Below are positions 53,746 to 64,000 of a DNA stretch of 64,000 nucleotides, piece by piece. The notes below the pieces were generated by a model. That model worked only from the letters and a program-made list of their open reading frames with translations. It was not told the DNA's origin and searched no databases. This stretch comes from Seminavis robusta (Eukaryota > Bacillariophyta > Bacillariophyceae > Naviculales > Naviculaceae). The translations under genes and the position numbers were made by a program. The stretch lies in assembly GCA_903772945.1 (NCBI GenBank), contig CAICTM010000030.1, positions 62,001 to 126,000 on the forward strand. Reading direction: 5' to 3'. Position 1 is the first letter of the stretch. Every line of letters begins with the position of its first letter.

Positions 53746-54717
53746 TCATGTTGGCTTTTCCCATCGAGTCTCTCCACTTGTGTGAAAGTAGTAGGTCTTC
53801 CCAGTAGTCTTATCTTGTGCCACATTCCAGCCTTCCGGAAGCCTCTCGTTCTTGGGCTTTTCCCATTGTCTTGTCCCGGATTGTCGGTGAAAGTAGTATA
53901 CTTTTCCTGTGGATGGATCGGGAGCTGCTTCCCACCCGTCTGGCAGGCCATCATCGTTGGAAATGCCCAAGCGTTCGTTTCGCTTTCGAATTGCCGCCTG
54001 TACCTGTTCGAGTGGATTGTTGGGATCGTCCACGATCACCGGCGCCGCTTTCTTTCGTTTCTTCTTTTTCTTTGCTTTGACTTGCTCATCGTCTCCTCCC
54101 TCCGTGGAACGATTGTGCTTTCCAGCAGTAGTAGTAGTAGTAGTAGTAGAAACTGCTTCATCTGTATCATCGGTGGTGTTTTTCTGGAGACTTGTAATGA
54201 GATTGTCCGGTCCAGCCGTGGCGGGTAACTCCCCCTTGAGTCTCTTCAAGCTGTCACTTCCATCCCAATAATAACCAGTCCCTCGATCCTCCTTTGTCGT
54301 AAAGATGTAATCCCACTTCCATCCATCAAACGCTTTGGCTGGTAGAAAATACTCGATATTGTCGGGTCGTCGCCGCTCTTCTATTCTCTTCTTCTCCTTT
54401 CTCGCTTGAGGATCTTCATTTTTGGCCTTGAAGTTGGTGTATCCTTTTCCCAATTCCGCATGTCCAGCTTCTTGTCGAGCCACTTCTTCCCGGGATCGTT
54501 CTTCGGACCAACTGGTGAGGCCGGAACCGAGTTTGTCGGCCTTTTTCAACGGTGCCAAAGGAGCCGACGATTCTTTGTTTTTGTAGATGGTCTTTTTGTT
54601 GTCATTACGAAACTCTTGCCAACTAGCGGCTCCATCGCTGCCCAGAATTGGTTTCGAGACTAGCTTGTCCACCGAATTGAAGGCATCGTAGGAACTTTGA
54701 GGTTGTGGTTCAGGCAT
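53746..54717 (-). CDS. Tandem WW-domain protein, PQBP1-like
   Basis: Single exon, 323 residues. The C-terminus has two WW domains in tandem: LPDGWEAAPDPSTGKVYYFHR (about 252-272, closing with WEKPK) and LPEGWNVAQDKTTGKTYYFH (about 291-310, closing with WEKPT). Each has both signature Trp and the YYFH core, so both can bind proline-rich ligands. A Lys-rich stretch (KAKKKKKRKK) is a good nuclear localisation signal. The N-terminal half has charged helices (EERSREEVARQEAGHAELGKGY) and WKWDYIFTTKEDRGTGYYWDG. PQBP1-type WW proteins act in the spliceosome; I infer a similar nuclear RNA-processing role. PQBP1 itself has one WW domain, so the tandem pair is a difference. Confidence 0.8.
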   Translation of the reverse strand: MPEPQPQSSYDAFNSVDKLVSKPILGSDGAASWQEFRNDNKKTIYKNKESSAPLAPLKKADKLGSGLTSWSEERSREEVARQEAGHAELGKGYTNFKAKNEDPQARKEKKRIEERRRPDNIEYFLPAKAFDGWKWDYIFTTKEDRGTGYYWDGSDSLKRLKGELPATAGPDNLITSLQKNTTDDTDEAVSTTTTTTTAGKHNRSTEGGDDEQVKAKKKKKRKKAAPVIVDDPNNPLEQVQAAIRKRNERLGISNDDGLPDGWEAAPDPSTGKVYYFHRQSGTRQWEKPKNERLPEGWNVAQDKTTGKTYYFHTSGETRWEKPT

Positions 54718-55256
54718 GTCCTATATTAGAATACATGTACTAGCTAGTACTCGAAGCACTTGTTTGCGGAAACGCTGAGGGTGTTGAGAGTGAACGGCCG
54801 AAGAGTGAGCAAGTGAGCACATGTGCGCACTATTTACCTCCGCCGTACAAAGTACCGGTACGGTAGCGGACCGCACTCCAGAGAGCAAAAGGTTCAAGTG
54901 GATGCTATGGTACCTGGTAGCTTGCATAAATGGGAAGACTTGACTCGACTCTCGTGCATGGCAAGGTTGCTTGCAAAGAAGCTGCAATCGTTCTGTTATA
55001 ATATGATCTTTTCTAGAGGGTTGTTACATCTAGCTAGAGACTGGATGGATTGGTCAGTCTATTGTATTCTGTGAGGCGGAAGCAAGCAGCCAACTGTGAC
55101 ATTGTGTCATGAAAAACTGCTCAAAGCTCAAAGATGAATTATCTTTCCTCATAGGCTGGATGTGCTTGTGTCAACTAGTTCCTCCTTCATTGTCATTCAA
55201 TCGTTCCTATTAGTATGTAAGCAGTTGGTTGGTTTCATCATTGCATGGTCACTGAT
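54718..55256. other. Intergenic, no gene seen
   Basis: About 540 bp from the start of the WW gene to the stop of the dUTPase gene. No ORF with support; tagctagc palindromes present. Confidence 0.45.
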
Positions 55257-55784
55257 TTACTCGGCCTTTTTGGCTTCACCCTCTGGATTGGGAGAAATGG
55301 TGCGCTGTTTCTTGTTGGCAGACTCTTCTTTGATATCGGAAACCCCCGTGCTTCCAAATCCACCCGCGCCACGCACAGTCTCGTCCAAGTCCTGGACTTC
55401 TTCCACATCTGCCAAGGCAATCTTTTCCAACACCAACTGCGCAATCCGATCGCCCTCTTTAACTTCAAAATCCTTCTTGCCAAAGTTGAACAAGATAACA
55501 CCCACTTCTCCGCGATAATCGGCGTCCACGACTCCTGCACCCACGTCAATGGAATACTTGTAGGCGAGTCCACTACGGGGTGCCACGCGACCATAAGTTC
55601 CAGCGGGGCAGGCAATGGAGAGACCCGTCTTGACCAACACAGTGCCGCCACTGGGGATTGTCTTGTTCTCGGAGCTCGACAAGTCGTAGCCAGCCGCCAG
55701 TGGAGATTTCCGAACGGGCAGAATGGCATTGTCTGTGAGACGCTTGACCAGAAGGCGAGGTGTGGAAGAAGATGAAGCAGACAT
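55257..55784 (-). CDS. dut: Deoxyuridine triphosphatase (dUTPase)
   Basis: Predicted 175 residues from the ATG at 55784. The enzyme hydrolyses dUTP to dUMP, which keeps uracil out of DNA and supplies thymidylate synthesis. All five motifs of the trimeric family are intact: AAGYDLSS (1), PRSGLA (2), [15 protein letters not shown] with the catalytic Asp and Tyr (3), GDRIAQLV (4), and [10 protein letters not shown] (5). The frame stays open for 88 more codons upstream with two Mets; that extension ([13 protein letters not shown] and a hydrophobic stretch near its end) could encode an organelle leader. I prefer the shorter start because motif 1 spacing then equals the normal family length. Confidence 0.95.
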   Translation of the reverse strand: MSASSSSTPRLLVKRLTDNAILPVRKSPLAAGYDLSSSENKTIPSGGTVLVKTGLSIACPAGTYGRVAPRSGLAYKYSIDVGAGVVDADYRGEVGVILFNFGKKDFEVKEGDRIAQLVLEKIALADVEEVQDLDETVRGAGGFGSTGVSDIKEESANKKQRTISPNPEGEAKKAE

Positions 55785-57045
55785 GGTTGTGACAACAAGA
55801 TAATAGAACGAAAGAGCTGAAATGAGGGAGATAATGGTGGATAGTAGACTAACGGTAGTATCAATAATCAATACGATGCTTGACAAACAAGGAATTTCTT
55901 TTGTGAGGCTGTGTTTGACAGATTTGTTTTGTGGACACTTCGATGCTTCAGAAAGAAAGGAAAGCGAGGGGATGGTTTGGCGCCAAGAAAAGTTGCTTCC
56001 AATGACGAAACCTCCAGACGCACAGCTGCTCGAGGCTAGGTGCATCACTTGCGTTGGACCATTATTTGTGGTTGACAGTGTGCAAGTTGGACTGGGAATT
56101 GATTGAGGTGTTGGTTGGACCAGTTTTAAAGTTATAGTTCTGCAGCCGGCCCCCTACTGCGTCCAATGTTAGCCTAAAAGTTGCTCTGGGCGCAATCAGG
56201 TGCTGGTCCTGGCGTTGGGCTTGACGTTGTTCGGAGATTATCTTGTTCTGGATGCAGATTGAGCACGTGTCTTCTGCGTTGGTCCAGAAGATGGGCCAAT
56301 CATGGGTCCATGAGCGGTGCTTGGCATTGACCTTAGAGTTGATCAAGGAGATGGCTGGACGTGGTGTCGAGCGCACAGTTTCTTACTTTCTTAAGTGATG
56401 TTGGCCCATTGTTTGGTCCTCGAGCTGATCCATCTGTAAAGTTTTTGTTCTGCAGGGACATTGAGAACGGAGCAATACCTAATACCTTATTAGATAAAGA
56501 AACGCCGAAAGCATGCCTTATCACTGCAGCTCGGCATCGCACAGACTGCTAAACTTAGTACAACTTGCGTGAACGTGGCTGCGCATCGCCTCGGTGATGG
56601 AAGGGTGTAACCGCCTACGTACGGCTACATCACATGGAGCATATGATCTACCAGCTAGCTAGCCACCGGTATTGCCGGTAGATGCCTAACGTAGCAGTTA
56701 TGCTATGGCATACTGGTACATTGTTAGAAGGAGGAGTACCGGCAATTACAGTATCATACATGTACCGGTATTGCTGGGTGATGCCGTTGGTTCTTTACGC
56801 CGCGGGAAAGCGATCCTATGATTTTGTGATCGACGCCATCTCACCATCCTCTATTATTCTGCAATTAGACCCCAAAAAAGTCAATCTTAAATCTTGCACA
56901 TTGGACGTTTGTCGTTGGTCCATACTCAACTACGGTTAGTTACTGTCGGGGTAGCGGCGGGTAGGTGTGTCTTTGTAGACAGCCTTTTCGTCCTCTCTTC
57001 ATTTCATCATTTGATGCAGATCACCCTCGACAACGACCAGCGACC
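55785..57045. other. Intergenic, no gene seen
   Basis: About 1.26 kb between divergent genes. The first 264 bp could be 5' coding for a longer dUTPase. The rest has aaagtt-ttctgcagg similarities at about 56137 and 56445 and many accggta and tagctagc palindromes, but no ORF that I would call. Confidence 0.4.
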
Positions 57046-58908
57046 ATGTTGAAAGCACTCAACAGAGCCTTGCAATATGGCGACAAGGGGAAATTCAAGC
57101 GGCCGACCAAGGTGCGAATGGGCTGGATGTTTCCTCTGCTGGCCATTGTCTCCTTGTTTATGAATGGCTCCATGCACTTTCGACGCACACGAGGTGTCAG
57201 TGAAATTGAACGAGGTCCCCCCGCCACCAAGACTCCCACTGATCGAATAATAATAGATGACAAGTCCAAGGAAACCGTGCGCAAATCCAAGCTGTCGGAG
57301 ACGATTCGTCGACAAATTGAAGATTCCACTTATTCCATTGCCAAGGGTGCCACAAACAGCAAGCCCAAGGTCCGTCGAAAGAAGAAGCCGAAGACTCCTC
57401 CTCAAGCGAATGTCGAAGCCCTCCGAGTCGCTGTGGATGTGTTAAAGAAGCAGAAGGAAGCCTCTCCACAAACTAGTTCCCAACAAGAAGAGTCCGAACC
57501 AGTTGCTGACAACAAGCAACAACCAATTGCTGACCAGCAACAACCACAAGAGGACAAACAAGTAGTCAAAGAAGAAGTCAAAGAAGTCAGTAGTGCTTTG
57601 GAAACAGCTGAGGTTGTCAAGAAGACTACAGATATGGGTTTCAAGCGAACCAAGGCGAAGCGACGAAAGGCAAAACTGAGAAAGGTTACTCCTGCAGCAC
57701 TGAGTCCCAATGTCACCTTTTCGGCCTGTCTACTGGTGCGAGACGACAATGACATTATCAATGAATGGATTGCCTATCACTACCACACGCTCCGCATGCG
57801 ACGGTTGATTGTAGCCACGGATCCCAACAGTGACACGTCACCCTCCGACGTATTGGATAGTTGGAAGGGGCTCATGGAGATTGACGTCTGGTCCGACAAG
57901 GATTACATGCCCAAGGAATTTCTAGAAACAGGAAAGCCTCCCAAGAAAGAAGTCAAGGAAATTACCAAATTTGGAGAGATCAGCGAAGACGACCACTTGG
58001 CCATCAACAGCCACCGGTACAGACAACGAGTATTCCTCACGGAATGTCTCAAGAAAGTCAAGGCTGAGAAGCGTAGTTGGGCCATGCACATCGACACGGA
58101 TGAGTACATTGTTCCCAGTGAGTATCGTGCATTGTCTGTTCAATTCATTTTGAATCTCATTCTCCGACTAACCCATGCCGTTCCTCCTTAGACCAATTCT
58201 TGCGAGAGCAAGACTCCAGAGGCCTCGCCATCAAGCCAGCGGAGGAGCCTGGTTCTGTTCTGAACATGATTCAGCAAATAGTAAACAAGAACGCAACGAA
58301 TGTAGCCTATCCTTGTATCACAATGCTCCGTGTTCTCTTTGGATCCATAGAGACCAAGGAAACCGACTGGAATGTGCCCATGCCAGAGGAATACGAACGA
58401 AAGAGTTTTGAAACCTTTAGATGGCGAAATCATGGTAATCCCTTGAACAAAAAGTTGCATGGACACCCGAAGGTCTTGGTTGACATGTCCAGAGTACCAA
58501 GAAAGTATCTGACAAAGGACATTGTCTACAGCATCCATCGGCCGTTCCAAACTATCTGTCGTGGCCAAGGGGAATCAGACTATGGAGACTTTAACAAGTA
58601 CCCCATCACAGCGAACCATTACCTGGGTTCATGGGATCGATACAATGCCAGAAACGATGCACGACGCAGTCGAGAGGTAAGCTTTGGCACCGTTCGACTA
58701 AGTTTTTTGTTCTTTGCCTGGCCTCTTACGTTTCGTCTTGTCTTGTAACGCACAGCTTTACGATGAGAAGGCCAGAGTCAATAGTGGTCAAGACCAATGG
58801 GTGGAGGGATGGTTGGATGGATTCATAAAGAATGTTGGAAAGAAGCGAGCAGCTCGCCTTCTGGGAAGTCGCTATCTCAAGGATAGTGACAAAAAGGCCA
58901 AAGCGTAG
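57046..58908 (+). CDS. Membrane-anchored glycosyltransferase, GT92-like
   Basis: Three exons, 57046-58117, 58192-58676 and 58756-58908, all GT-AG, give 569 residues. I start at the ATG at 57046, which follows caacgacc and leads into a basic tail. A type II anchor lies at about 27-42 (MGWMFPLLAIVSLFMNGS). A Lys/Gln/Glu-rich stalk runs to about residue 220. The catalytic domain begins SACLLVRDDNDIINEWIAYHYH and contains LIVATDPNSDT and HIDTDEYIVP (348-357), the Asp-x-Asp metal-binding motif. This matches the glycosyltransferase family 92/DUF23 type, which includes galactosyltransferases acting in the Golgi. The donor and acceptor are not known. The third exon encodes only a basic tail. Exon 1 ends within the DxD strand. 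Confidence 0.8.
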
Positions 58909-59316
58909 TCTCTCCTTCTCCTACTAATATCTCCACTTGCCATGTTAATGATGATAGGCGTCGTGCTGGAGGATAAATGGCATGTAGGATGAATCTCATT
59001 ACCTACAGGACCCTGGTAGAGATTCACCGTAACAGTTGAGTTCAGGATGGTACAAGTAACTAACCGTACAACTAATTGTAAAAAGGGTGAGGTCATTTTG
59101 TTTGAAATAAAAGGTGGCATTCTTGCCGCGCTCGTCGCCCTGGCTTCTAGAGCTCTGGAGCATCGTTTAGCTGTGTGGTCTCCGATTTGAGCTGGTCAAG
59201 GGGAACCTTACGACCGTATGTACTACGATTTGCTCTAGAGCCAGGCTGTCCAAAACGAAACAGAATCGAATCGGAGCTACACAAAGTGCAGCCTTGATTG
59301 ATGCACTGCTACGTGA
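58909..59316. other. Convergent 3' intergenic region
   Basis: About 400 bp between convergent genes. No gene seen. Confidence 0.4.
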
Positions 59317-60267
59317 CTACTCATCGAACGGTCCCATTCTGATGGCCGTCAGAAAGCCCATTTGACAGCTGACAGCCATGTGAGTATCTGGTTTTCGCCT
59401 GGCATGGTCTGCCATCAAGGCGCAACAGCACTTTTTGAAGTTGAGACGAGGATGCTCCTTGACCACTGTTAATTTGGTTTCAGAAGAGATCTCCTCGCAA
59501 AAGAGTCCGGCTACATCCATCCCAGCACCCTGGCTGACCAACCGGATTTCAGGGGCGTACTCTGGTAGACCCAGTATGTGCGGGGATGTATGGAGGGCAA
59601 TCATTTCATGAATGACATTGGATTTGTGTTCACTCATGCCATGGTGGATGCAAAAGTCCCGTGCTGCTTGAGCACCAAGCAGCTCAAAGTCAAGGTCATC
59701 ACGATCAAAGGGTTCGGTCCAGGCTAAATCATGAAGCAAGGATGCCACAAAGAGGACTTCCTCGTCGTATACTGTTCCCAACTGTTCCGCCACAGCAGCA
59801 CCAAATCGAAACGTCCGGAGACAGTGATTGACAATCCACTGTCGATGCGGACCAGCAGTCTTTTGACATAATGCCAGTGCAGCCTGGGCAGCTTCTGTGG
59901 TAGGTATTGTCCAGATTGGATCATCTATATCGCTGATTGGACGAGGAATTCGGCGTAGTCCAAGCGCCATGGCAATACTGGTAGCCAATTGCTCCAACTT
60001 GATGCCACCCAAATCAAGGATGATTCTCAGTTTTGGACGAGGAATAAGGCAAGTAGTAAGAGTCAACTGCTGCTCCTTGGGAGGTGACGAACAAGAGTAG
60101 GGTATCTTGTCTAGTTCAGCATGGTTGGCCAACGGTCTGGAGCAAGTTTTGGCAAACAGAAAGACTACTGCTGTGCCTCCAGCAACATATCCAACCGAGT
60201 CAGGAAAGAAGATAGAAGCCGCCGTCGCGGGAACAGCCAGAGAAATAGAGGCTCTGATCAAAGACAT
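59317..60267 (-). CDS. HD-domain hydrolase-like protein with N-terminal membrane segment
   Basis: Predicted 316 residues. The frame opens earlier but its first codon is not ATG; the first ATG is at 60267. The N-terminus is hydrophobic (FFPDSVGYVAGGTAVVFLFA), a likely signal or anchor. The core, about residues 140-260, is an HD domain: HRQWIVNHCLRTFRFG, VASLLHDLAWTEP with the metal-binding His-Asp pair, and HEMIALHTS. The pattern and length fit the cyanamide-hydratase-like HD proteins (HCLRTFRF, LHDLG-type). HD enzymes are phosphohydrolases or hydratases, so the substrate is not settled. The final residues MADHARRKPDTH carry an Asp-His pair that may complete the metal site. Confidence 0.75.
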   Translation of the reverse strand: MSLIRASISLAVPATAASIFFPDSVGYVAGGTAVVFLFAKTCSRPLANHAELDKIPYSCSSPPKEQQLTLTTCLIPRPKLRIILDLGGIKLEQLATSIAMALGLRRIPRPISDIDDPIWTIPTTEAAQAALALCQKTAGPHRQWIVNHCLRTFRFGAAVAEQLGTVYDEEVLFVASLLHDLAWTEPFDRDDLDFELLGAQAARDFCIHHGMSEHKSNVIHEMIALHTSPHILGLPEYAPEIRLVSQGAGMDVAGLFCEEISSETKLTVVKEHPRLNFKKCCCALMADHARRKPDTHMAVSCQMGFLTAIRMGPFDE

Positions 60268-60756
60268 GTCGGTGGCCCTGACTGTGGTCAAATCTTCTTC
60301 CTCTTTCTCGCCAACAGCACTTGTGCACAGGAACAGAAATGAAACAATGATCCGATGATGTCCTTGGGTTTGGCTGATCTCCACGATCCAATAGATAGCT
60401 ATCTGTGCACAGAAGGACGCGAGAAGCGAGAACAAAAGGTTGGACTTCGACGAGGAGAGAAATTGGGATGATCTTTGGCACCGAAATTGCGGTACGTAGA
60501 CTACTAGCTAGTAGCTAGTACTGTACTGTACTTGTATGGGATCTTTTCTTGTGCCGGTACTGTACAGATTGCCTCCAGCCGAAAATTTATCCCTGTCTGT
60601 CACCCGAAGCAATCGGGAATGAAAAGGGAACAACTCAACCGTCTCTGCGTCTCTGCCCTTCGCAGCAGCTTGCCACTCCTGCAACATCCTCTCAACCTTC
60701 AACTTTGCTCTTCGACAGACACAGTAGTAGCTGGTTGGTTCCAACGCAGCGTAGAG
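60268..60756. other. Divergent intergenic region
   Basis: Lies between the HD-domain gene and the multipass gene. Holds tagctagtagctagtactg palindromes. An in-frame upstream ATG for the multipass gene is at 60619. Confidence 0.4.
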
Positions 60757-61386
60757 ATGATATCAGAAGTTGTGAATGCCTTGTTGCTCACCTACTTTGG
60801 GACAGAGTATCTCTTGGCAGAGGCTGGCAACCTTCCCAAACGTAAAACCCAAGCGTTTTTCTACTTGGTCGCGTCGGTGATCTTTGTCAACATCTTTGAT
60901 CGAGTTACTGGAGCCGCCGAGGTCATCAACAGTTTGCTACAAGGATTCTTGCATCTTCCTAAAGTCTTGTTTGCAGCTTTTGCTTATGTGGTGGCTCTTT
61001 ACTTTGATTGCAAAAAACTCCAAGCCGCATTGACCGTCAAGACATTCCTTCCCTTGGTGGGCAAGGCGTTCCTTCGCGTCCTTCCAGCGTATCCGTTTCT
61101 TGCCGTGGTCATATCGTTTGGGTTCATGATTGTCATCAACATTTTTGAAGCGCTGCATATTCCATTGGAATATCTTAATTGGCCAATTTACTATGGTATG
61201 AGTTCGTTGAACAGAAATGAATATCGTCCTGACTTGCATCCCAACCTGCCATTATAATAACATCCATGCAATGTATATTCGTGTGCAGGCACTCTGTATG
61301 GGCCGTTCTCATTTGTCTATTGGAAAGTCAAAGAAAGAGTGGTGGATGACAGTTATCATACGCTGCCAACGAAAACTCCTTGGTAA
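60757..61386 (+). CDS. Small multipass membrane protein, family unknown
   Basis: Two exons, 60757-61195 and 61289-61386, with a 93-nt intron (gtatga ... gtgcag), give 178 residues. An upstream in-frame ATG at 60619 would add 46 residues with a basic, Leu-rich character (LNRLCVSALRSSLPLLQHP), a possible mitochondrial leader. Four hydrophobic segments are visible: about 28-48, 65-85, 97-130 and 115-145 (overlapping bounds), with an amphipathic loop between. The C-terminus is WKVKERVVDDSYHTLPTKTP. No family recognised. Confidence 0.62.
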
Positions 61387-62032
61387 CTAGCTCCCTACCA
61401 TGCCAATTGTTGCAAACTGCTGCTTCGTCGAAATGCGGTATGCTCGTCGGAGCACATCCACACCAATCCGCAGAGTGGTCGTGGAATGGGAGGAGGTCTT
61501 TGACCGATCCAAACAAAGGAGTTCAAATCCGTCATAAGAGTGCGCCATTGGTACAAGGCAGGATTGGCTGTGTCACCGACATGGTTTCCGTCCCACGCCG
61601 TGTTGCTTTTGCCGTTGCCGTTATGCTAGCTATACCAGCATCTTAAGTGCACATGACTTGCGAGCAACGAAGTACAGCTTACTTGGGTATAATCGTTTTG
61701 TTTAAACCTAAAGAACCCGTTCCCAACCTAATTTATGTCAACTTTCAGACGGCCTCGTACCGGATGCTGGTAACTGCGTCTGCTGCAATTCGCTTTTTAC
61801 AAGCTATCTGCACGACCAGCTGAGCGAATGCAGACCTCCCTTGATGTGAGGAGGTGTGAGTGCAGCAGGAGCGGGGGCTTAGCACCGTCGAAGCAATGTT
61901 CATGCTTCCACTAGTCTGTTTGCAGATATCCCGGAACGTCAAGTTAATGGATTCGTTGGGGCTGCTCAACAGATAGATGATCTTGTGTTCAGATCTTGTG
62001 TGCTTTCAAAATCGTGAGCAAATCTGGCTGCT
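61387..62032. other. Intergenic, no gene seen
   Basis: About 650 bp between convergent genes; a frame at 61380-61646 shows no motif. No repeat of note. Confidence 0.45.
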
Positions 62033-64000
62033 CTACAATGGACTCCACATGGGCTTCGGATCTTGTACGTAGATCTTCACTTCGCTCGAGCTTTCATCGT
62101 ACTGAAGTATTTGCATGTTTCGCTTCCGTTCTGCCCAACGCCGCTGTCCCCATCGGACGCCAACACAAAACAAGCATGACCCAAGCACCACAAGCGAAGC
62201 AACAAGAAAACCAATTGCGACACTGTCGGGGTCAGATTCTATCGTTGCGGTGATCTTATCAATGTATGGTGCATCTTCACCGTCCACTTCAATGAAATTG
62301 CCAGGCGTTGGTGACATTGACGGATGGGGTATTCTTGGACGTTCCTTTGATTCACCGGGCCTTTTGGGTACTTGAGTCTGCTGAAGTGGAAACTCGAATG
62401 GTACCAGTACCATGTCGTCGGGTTGGTTGGGATAAGGCACAACATCAACAGGTTCAGGCATTGGCTCGGATACAGATGGTTGTGGCGTTAAGTGAATTCC
62501 TTCGGGGGTCATCACAGATATGTCAACGACGTAGCTCGGAGGGTCGAAGTGGTGATTTGAGCCTGGGTTCGGTACTGTCGGGAAGGTAGGCCCAGGGGTT
62601 CGTCGGAACGTTGGCCAAGGGGTGGGCCAAGGGGTGGGCCATGGGGTTGGGAAGGGCGTTGGCCCAGGGGTTGGAAATGGGGATGGAATTGGAGATGGCC
62701 TGGGTGTTAGCCATGGCGAATTGATGACTGAAAGAGGACGAGGAGATGGCTTTGGAGTCGGGGTTGGTGTCGGTCTCACTGTAGGGCTCGGAGTTAACTT
62801 TGGTGGTTTGGGGGTTGGGCACATGCTGTAATCAAGGCCAATGCTAACAACGTAGTAGTCTTCCCCTGCGTCACCAGCCACCAATTCACACAGCTCTACA
62901 TAAAGAGACTTGCCTGTTCCGAAGACGTTCTCTATTGTGAAGATTGGATGCTCCATATCAATCATCGCCATCAGTTCCGAGTTGATTTCGTTTTGCTCTT
63001 TTGCAATTGTCACTTTGTTTTGGTACTCGCTTGTTTCAAAATTGAAGCCTTTTGCTCGGTTATAGACGAAGTGCATGTCAAACACGGTGATAAGGACTGC
63101 CTGATAGCTTTCTATTTTGTCGTAGTCGACAAAGGGGGCCAATTCGACCACATGGTGCCCTTGAAATGGATCAACCATGATTGACCTGCTCTTGAACCAA
63201 CCAAAATGCCAAATGTTTTGCCCATTAAAACACTTACTCGGTCCTGTTTTGGAACTTGATGAGAATCCCATGATGGACGTCTCGTCCCCGTACTCCTCTC
63301 CGTTCTCAAAGGCATGCCCGAGACCTGGGAGGACGGCATTTGAAGAATGAGATGCATCAGAAGACATCGGGAAATGGTGCATGCCAGCATCAAGTATGCT
63401 TACCACAGTTGTGAGCAATCTCGTGCATCACTGAAATGTCGATGCGAATGATAATTCGATGACAGAGCTGGTGTGAGTTTCCGGATTACTGTCAAAAGAG
63501 TCAAGCAACAAGCTGTGTCCTATACCACTACATACCTGTTGTGGGGTAGGCGCACCTCACGTTATGATAAACAGAAAAGAAAGAGCCCACTCCAGAATAG
63601 GCAATGTATGGTTTCCCCGTAGTGCCATCAGGCATACAGAATATGGCGTGATCGACAGTGTCCCAAACGTCAGAACCAAAGAGTGCCGCAGCCTGTCTCG
63701 TTGCAGCATTCAAAATGGTTCGCTCGGTGAAGGACTCAACATCCCCAGGCACATACAGCTCGGTCACAGGTGTTTGCAAATCAAAGGGCTGGAATGTCAG
63801 CTCTCCGAATGAGCATTTCTCAAATTGGGAGGCAAACGAAAACTGGGTTGTGCTGTACATTCTCTCTTCGATTTCAGTGGCGCCAATCTCAGGTGAAGCA
63901 TTGTCTGTAGTGATTCGAAACACCATAACAGTCCGGACACCCATTCCATCCGCTAGCTCTCGTTTTAGTTCAGAAGTGCGCCTTCTTCGTTTTCTGTGAT
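62033..64000 (-). CDS. Membrane-anchored gametolysin-like (M11) metalloprotease, 5' partial
   Basis: Three exons seen on the minus strand: 63536 to at least 63944 (continues or is preceded by an intron toward the window edge), 63404-63430 (27 nt) and 62033-63324. The 5' end with the pro-region is missing. Exon A opens the catalytic domain ([17 protein letters not shown]). The 27-nt exon codes exactly the zinc-binding helix [10 protein letters not shown], and exon C continues [19 protein letters not shown], giving [11 protein letters not shown] with all three zinc His and a Met-turn SIMG. These are the marks of family M11 (gametolysin), which cuts cell-wall proteins in Chlamydomonas. A Pro/Thr-rich stalk ([23 protein letters not shown]) then leads to one transmembrane helix ([19 protein letters not shown]) and a short cytosolic tail, so the enzyme should sit at the cell surface. 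Confidence 0.82.

Noticed and set aside
56682-56939. Plus-strand ORF of 85 codons before the glycosyltransferase
   Set aside because: No motif; composition tracks the local accggta palindromes.
62622-62831. Plus-strand ORF of Gly-Val repeats
   Set aside because: It is the antisense of the Pro/Thr-rich stalk of the metalloprotease.

Overview
This window is nuclear DNA of a photosynthetic stramenopile, most likely a pennate diatom; I cannot fix the species. The reasons are short GT-AG introns (about 50-150 nt, larger at a few sites), dense compact genes on both strands, helicase-associated (HA) repeat and 27-residue ankyrin-repeat proteins typical of diatoms, and several proteins that begin with a signal peptide followed by a Phe-containing ASAFAP-like motif. 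That motif is the bipartite targeting signal of secondary red plastids.

From 1 to 39.4 kb the window is gene-rich. In order: a secreted acidic collagen-like protein; an RluA-type pseudouridine synthase; a RibD-type deaminase fused to a CRM RNA-binding domain; a small two-TM protein; the Fe-S carrier HCF101; a YCII-domain protein; a membrane-anchored SGNH-like protein; a mitochondrial TMEM65-GAF fusion; a nucleotidyltransferase-like protein; an FBXO21-like F-box/SirB1 protein; a YcfD-like ribosomal oxygenase; two paralogous membrane-anchored methyltransferases flanking an opposite-strand multipass protein; an HBD/HA-repeat protein; a 13-repeat ankyrin protein; a secreted beta-helix protein of six exons; and a 1196-residue STAND-type ATPase. 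At least five of these (pseudouridine synthase, deaminase, HCF101, oxygenase, multipass protein) carry plausible plastid leaders. Together they suggest plastid RNA modification, riboflavin synthesis, Fe-S assembly and ribosome modification, though the genes are individually transcribed and do not form an operon.

From 39.4 to 53.7 kb is a gene-poor accessory block: retroelement fossils, a 216-bp ATTT microsatellite, a small ankyrin gene, unrecognised ORF fragments, and an ankyrin-type host gene split by a 2.5-kb insertion flanked by a perfect 16-bp target-site duplication. From 53.7 to 64 kb gene density returns: a tandem-WW protein, dUTPase, a GT92-like glycosyltransferase, an HD-domain protein, a small multipass protein, and a gametolysin-like (M11) metalloprotease with a proline-rich stalk and C-terminal anchor, cut off at the window edge.

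Two inverted copies of one non-autonomous element with 68-bp internal tandem repeats lie 14 kb apart (17.7-18.3 and 31.8-32.2 kb). The most unusual gene architectures are the deaminase-CRM and TMEM65-GAF fusions, the HBD-HA protein, and the 27-nt micro-exon that carries the metalloprotease zinc motif. All functions are read from sequence motifs recognised by eye; no database search was run.
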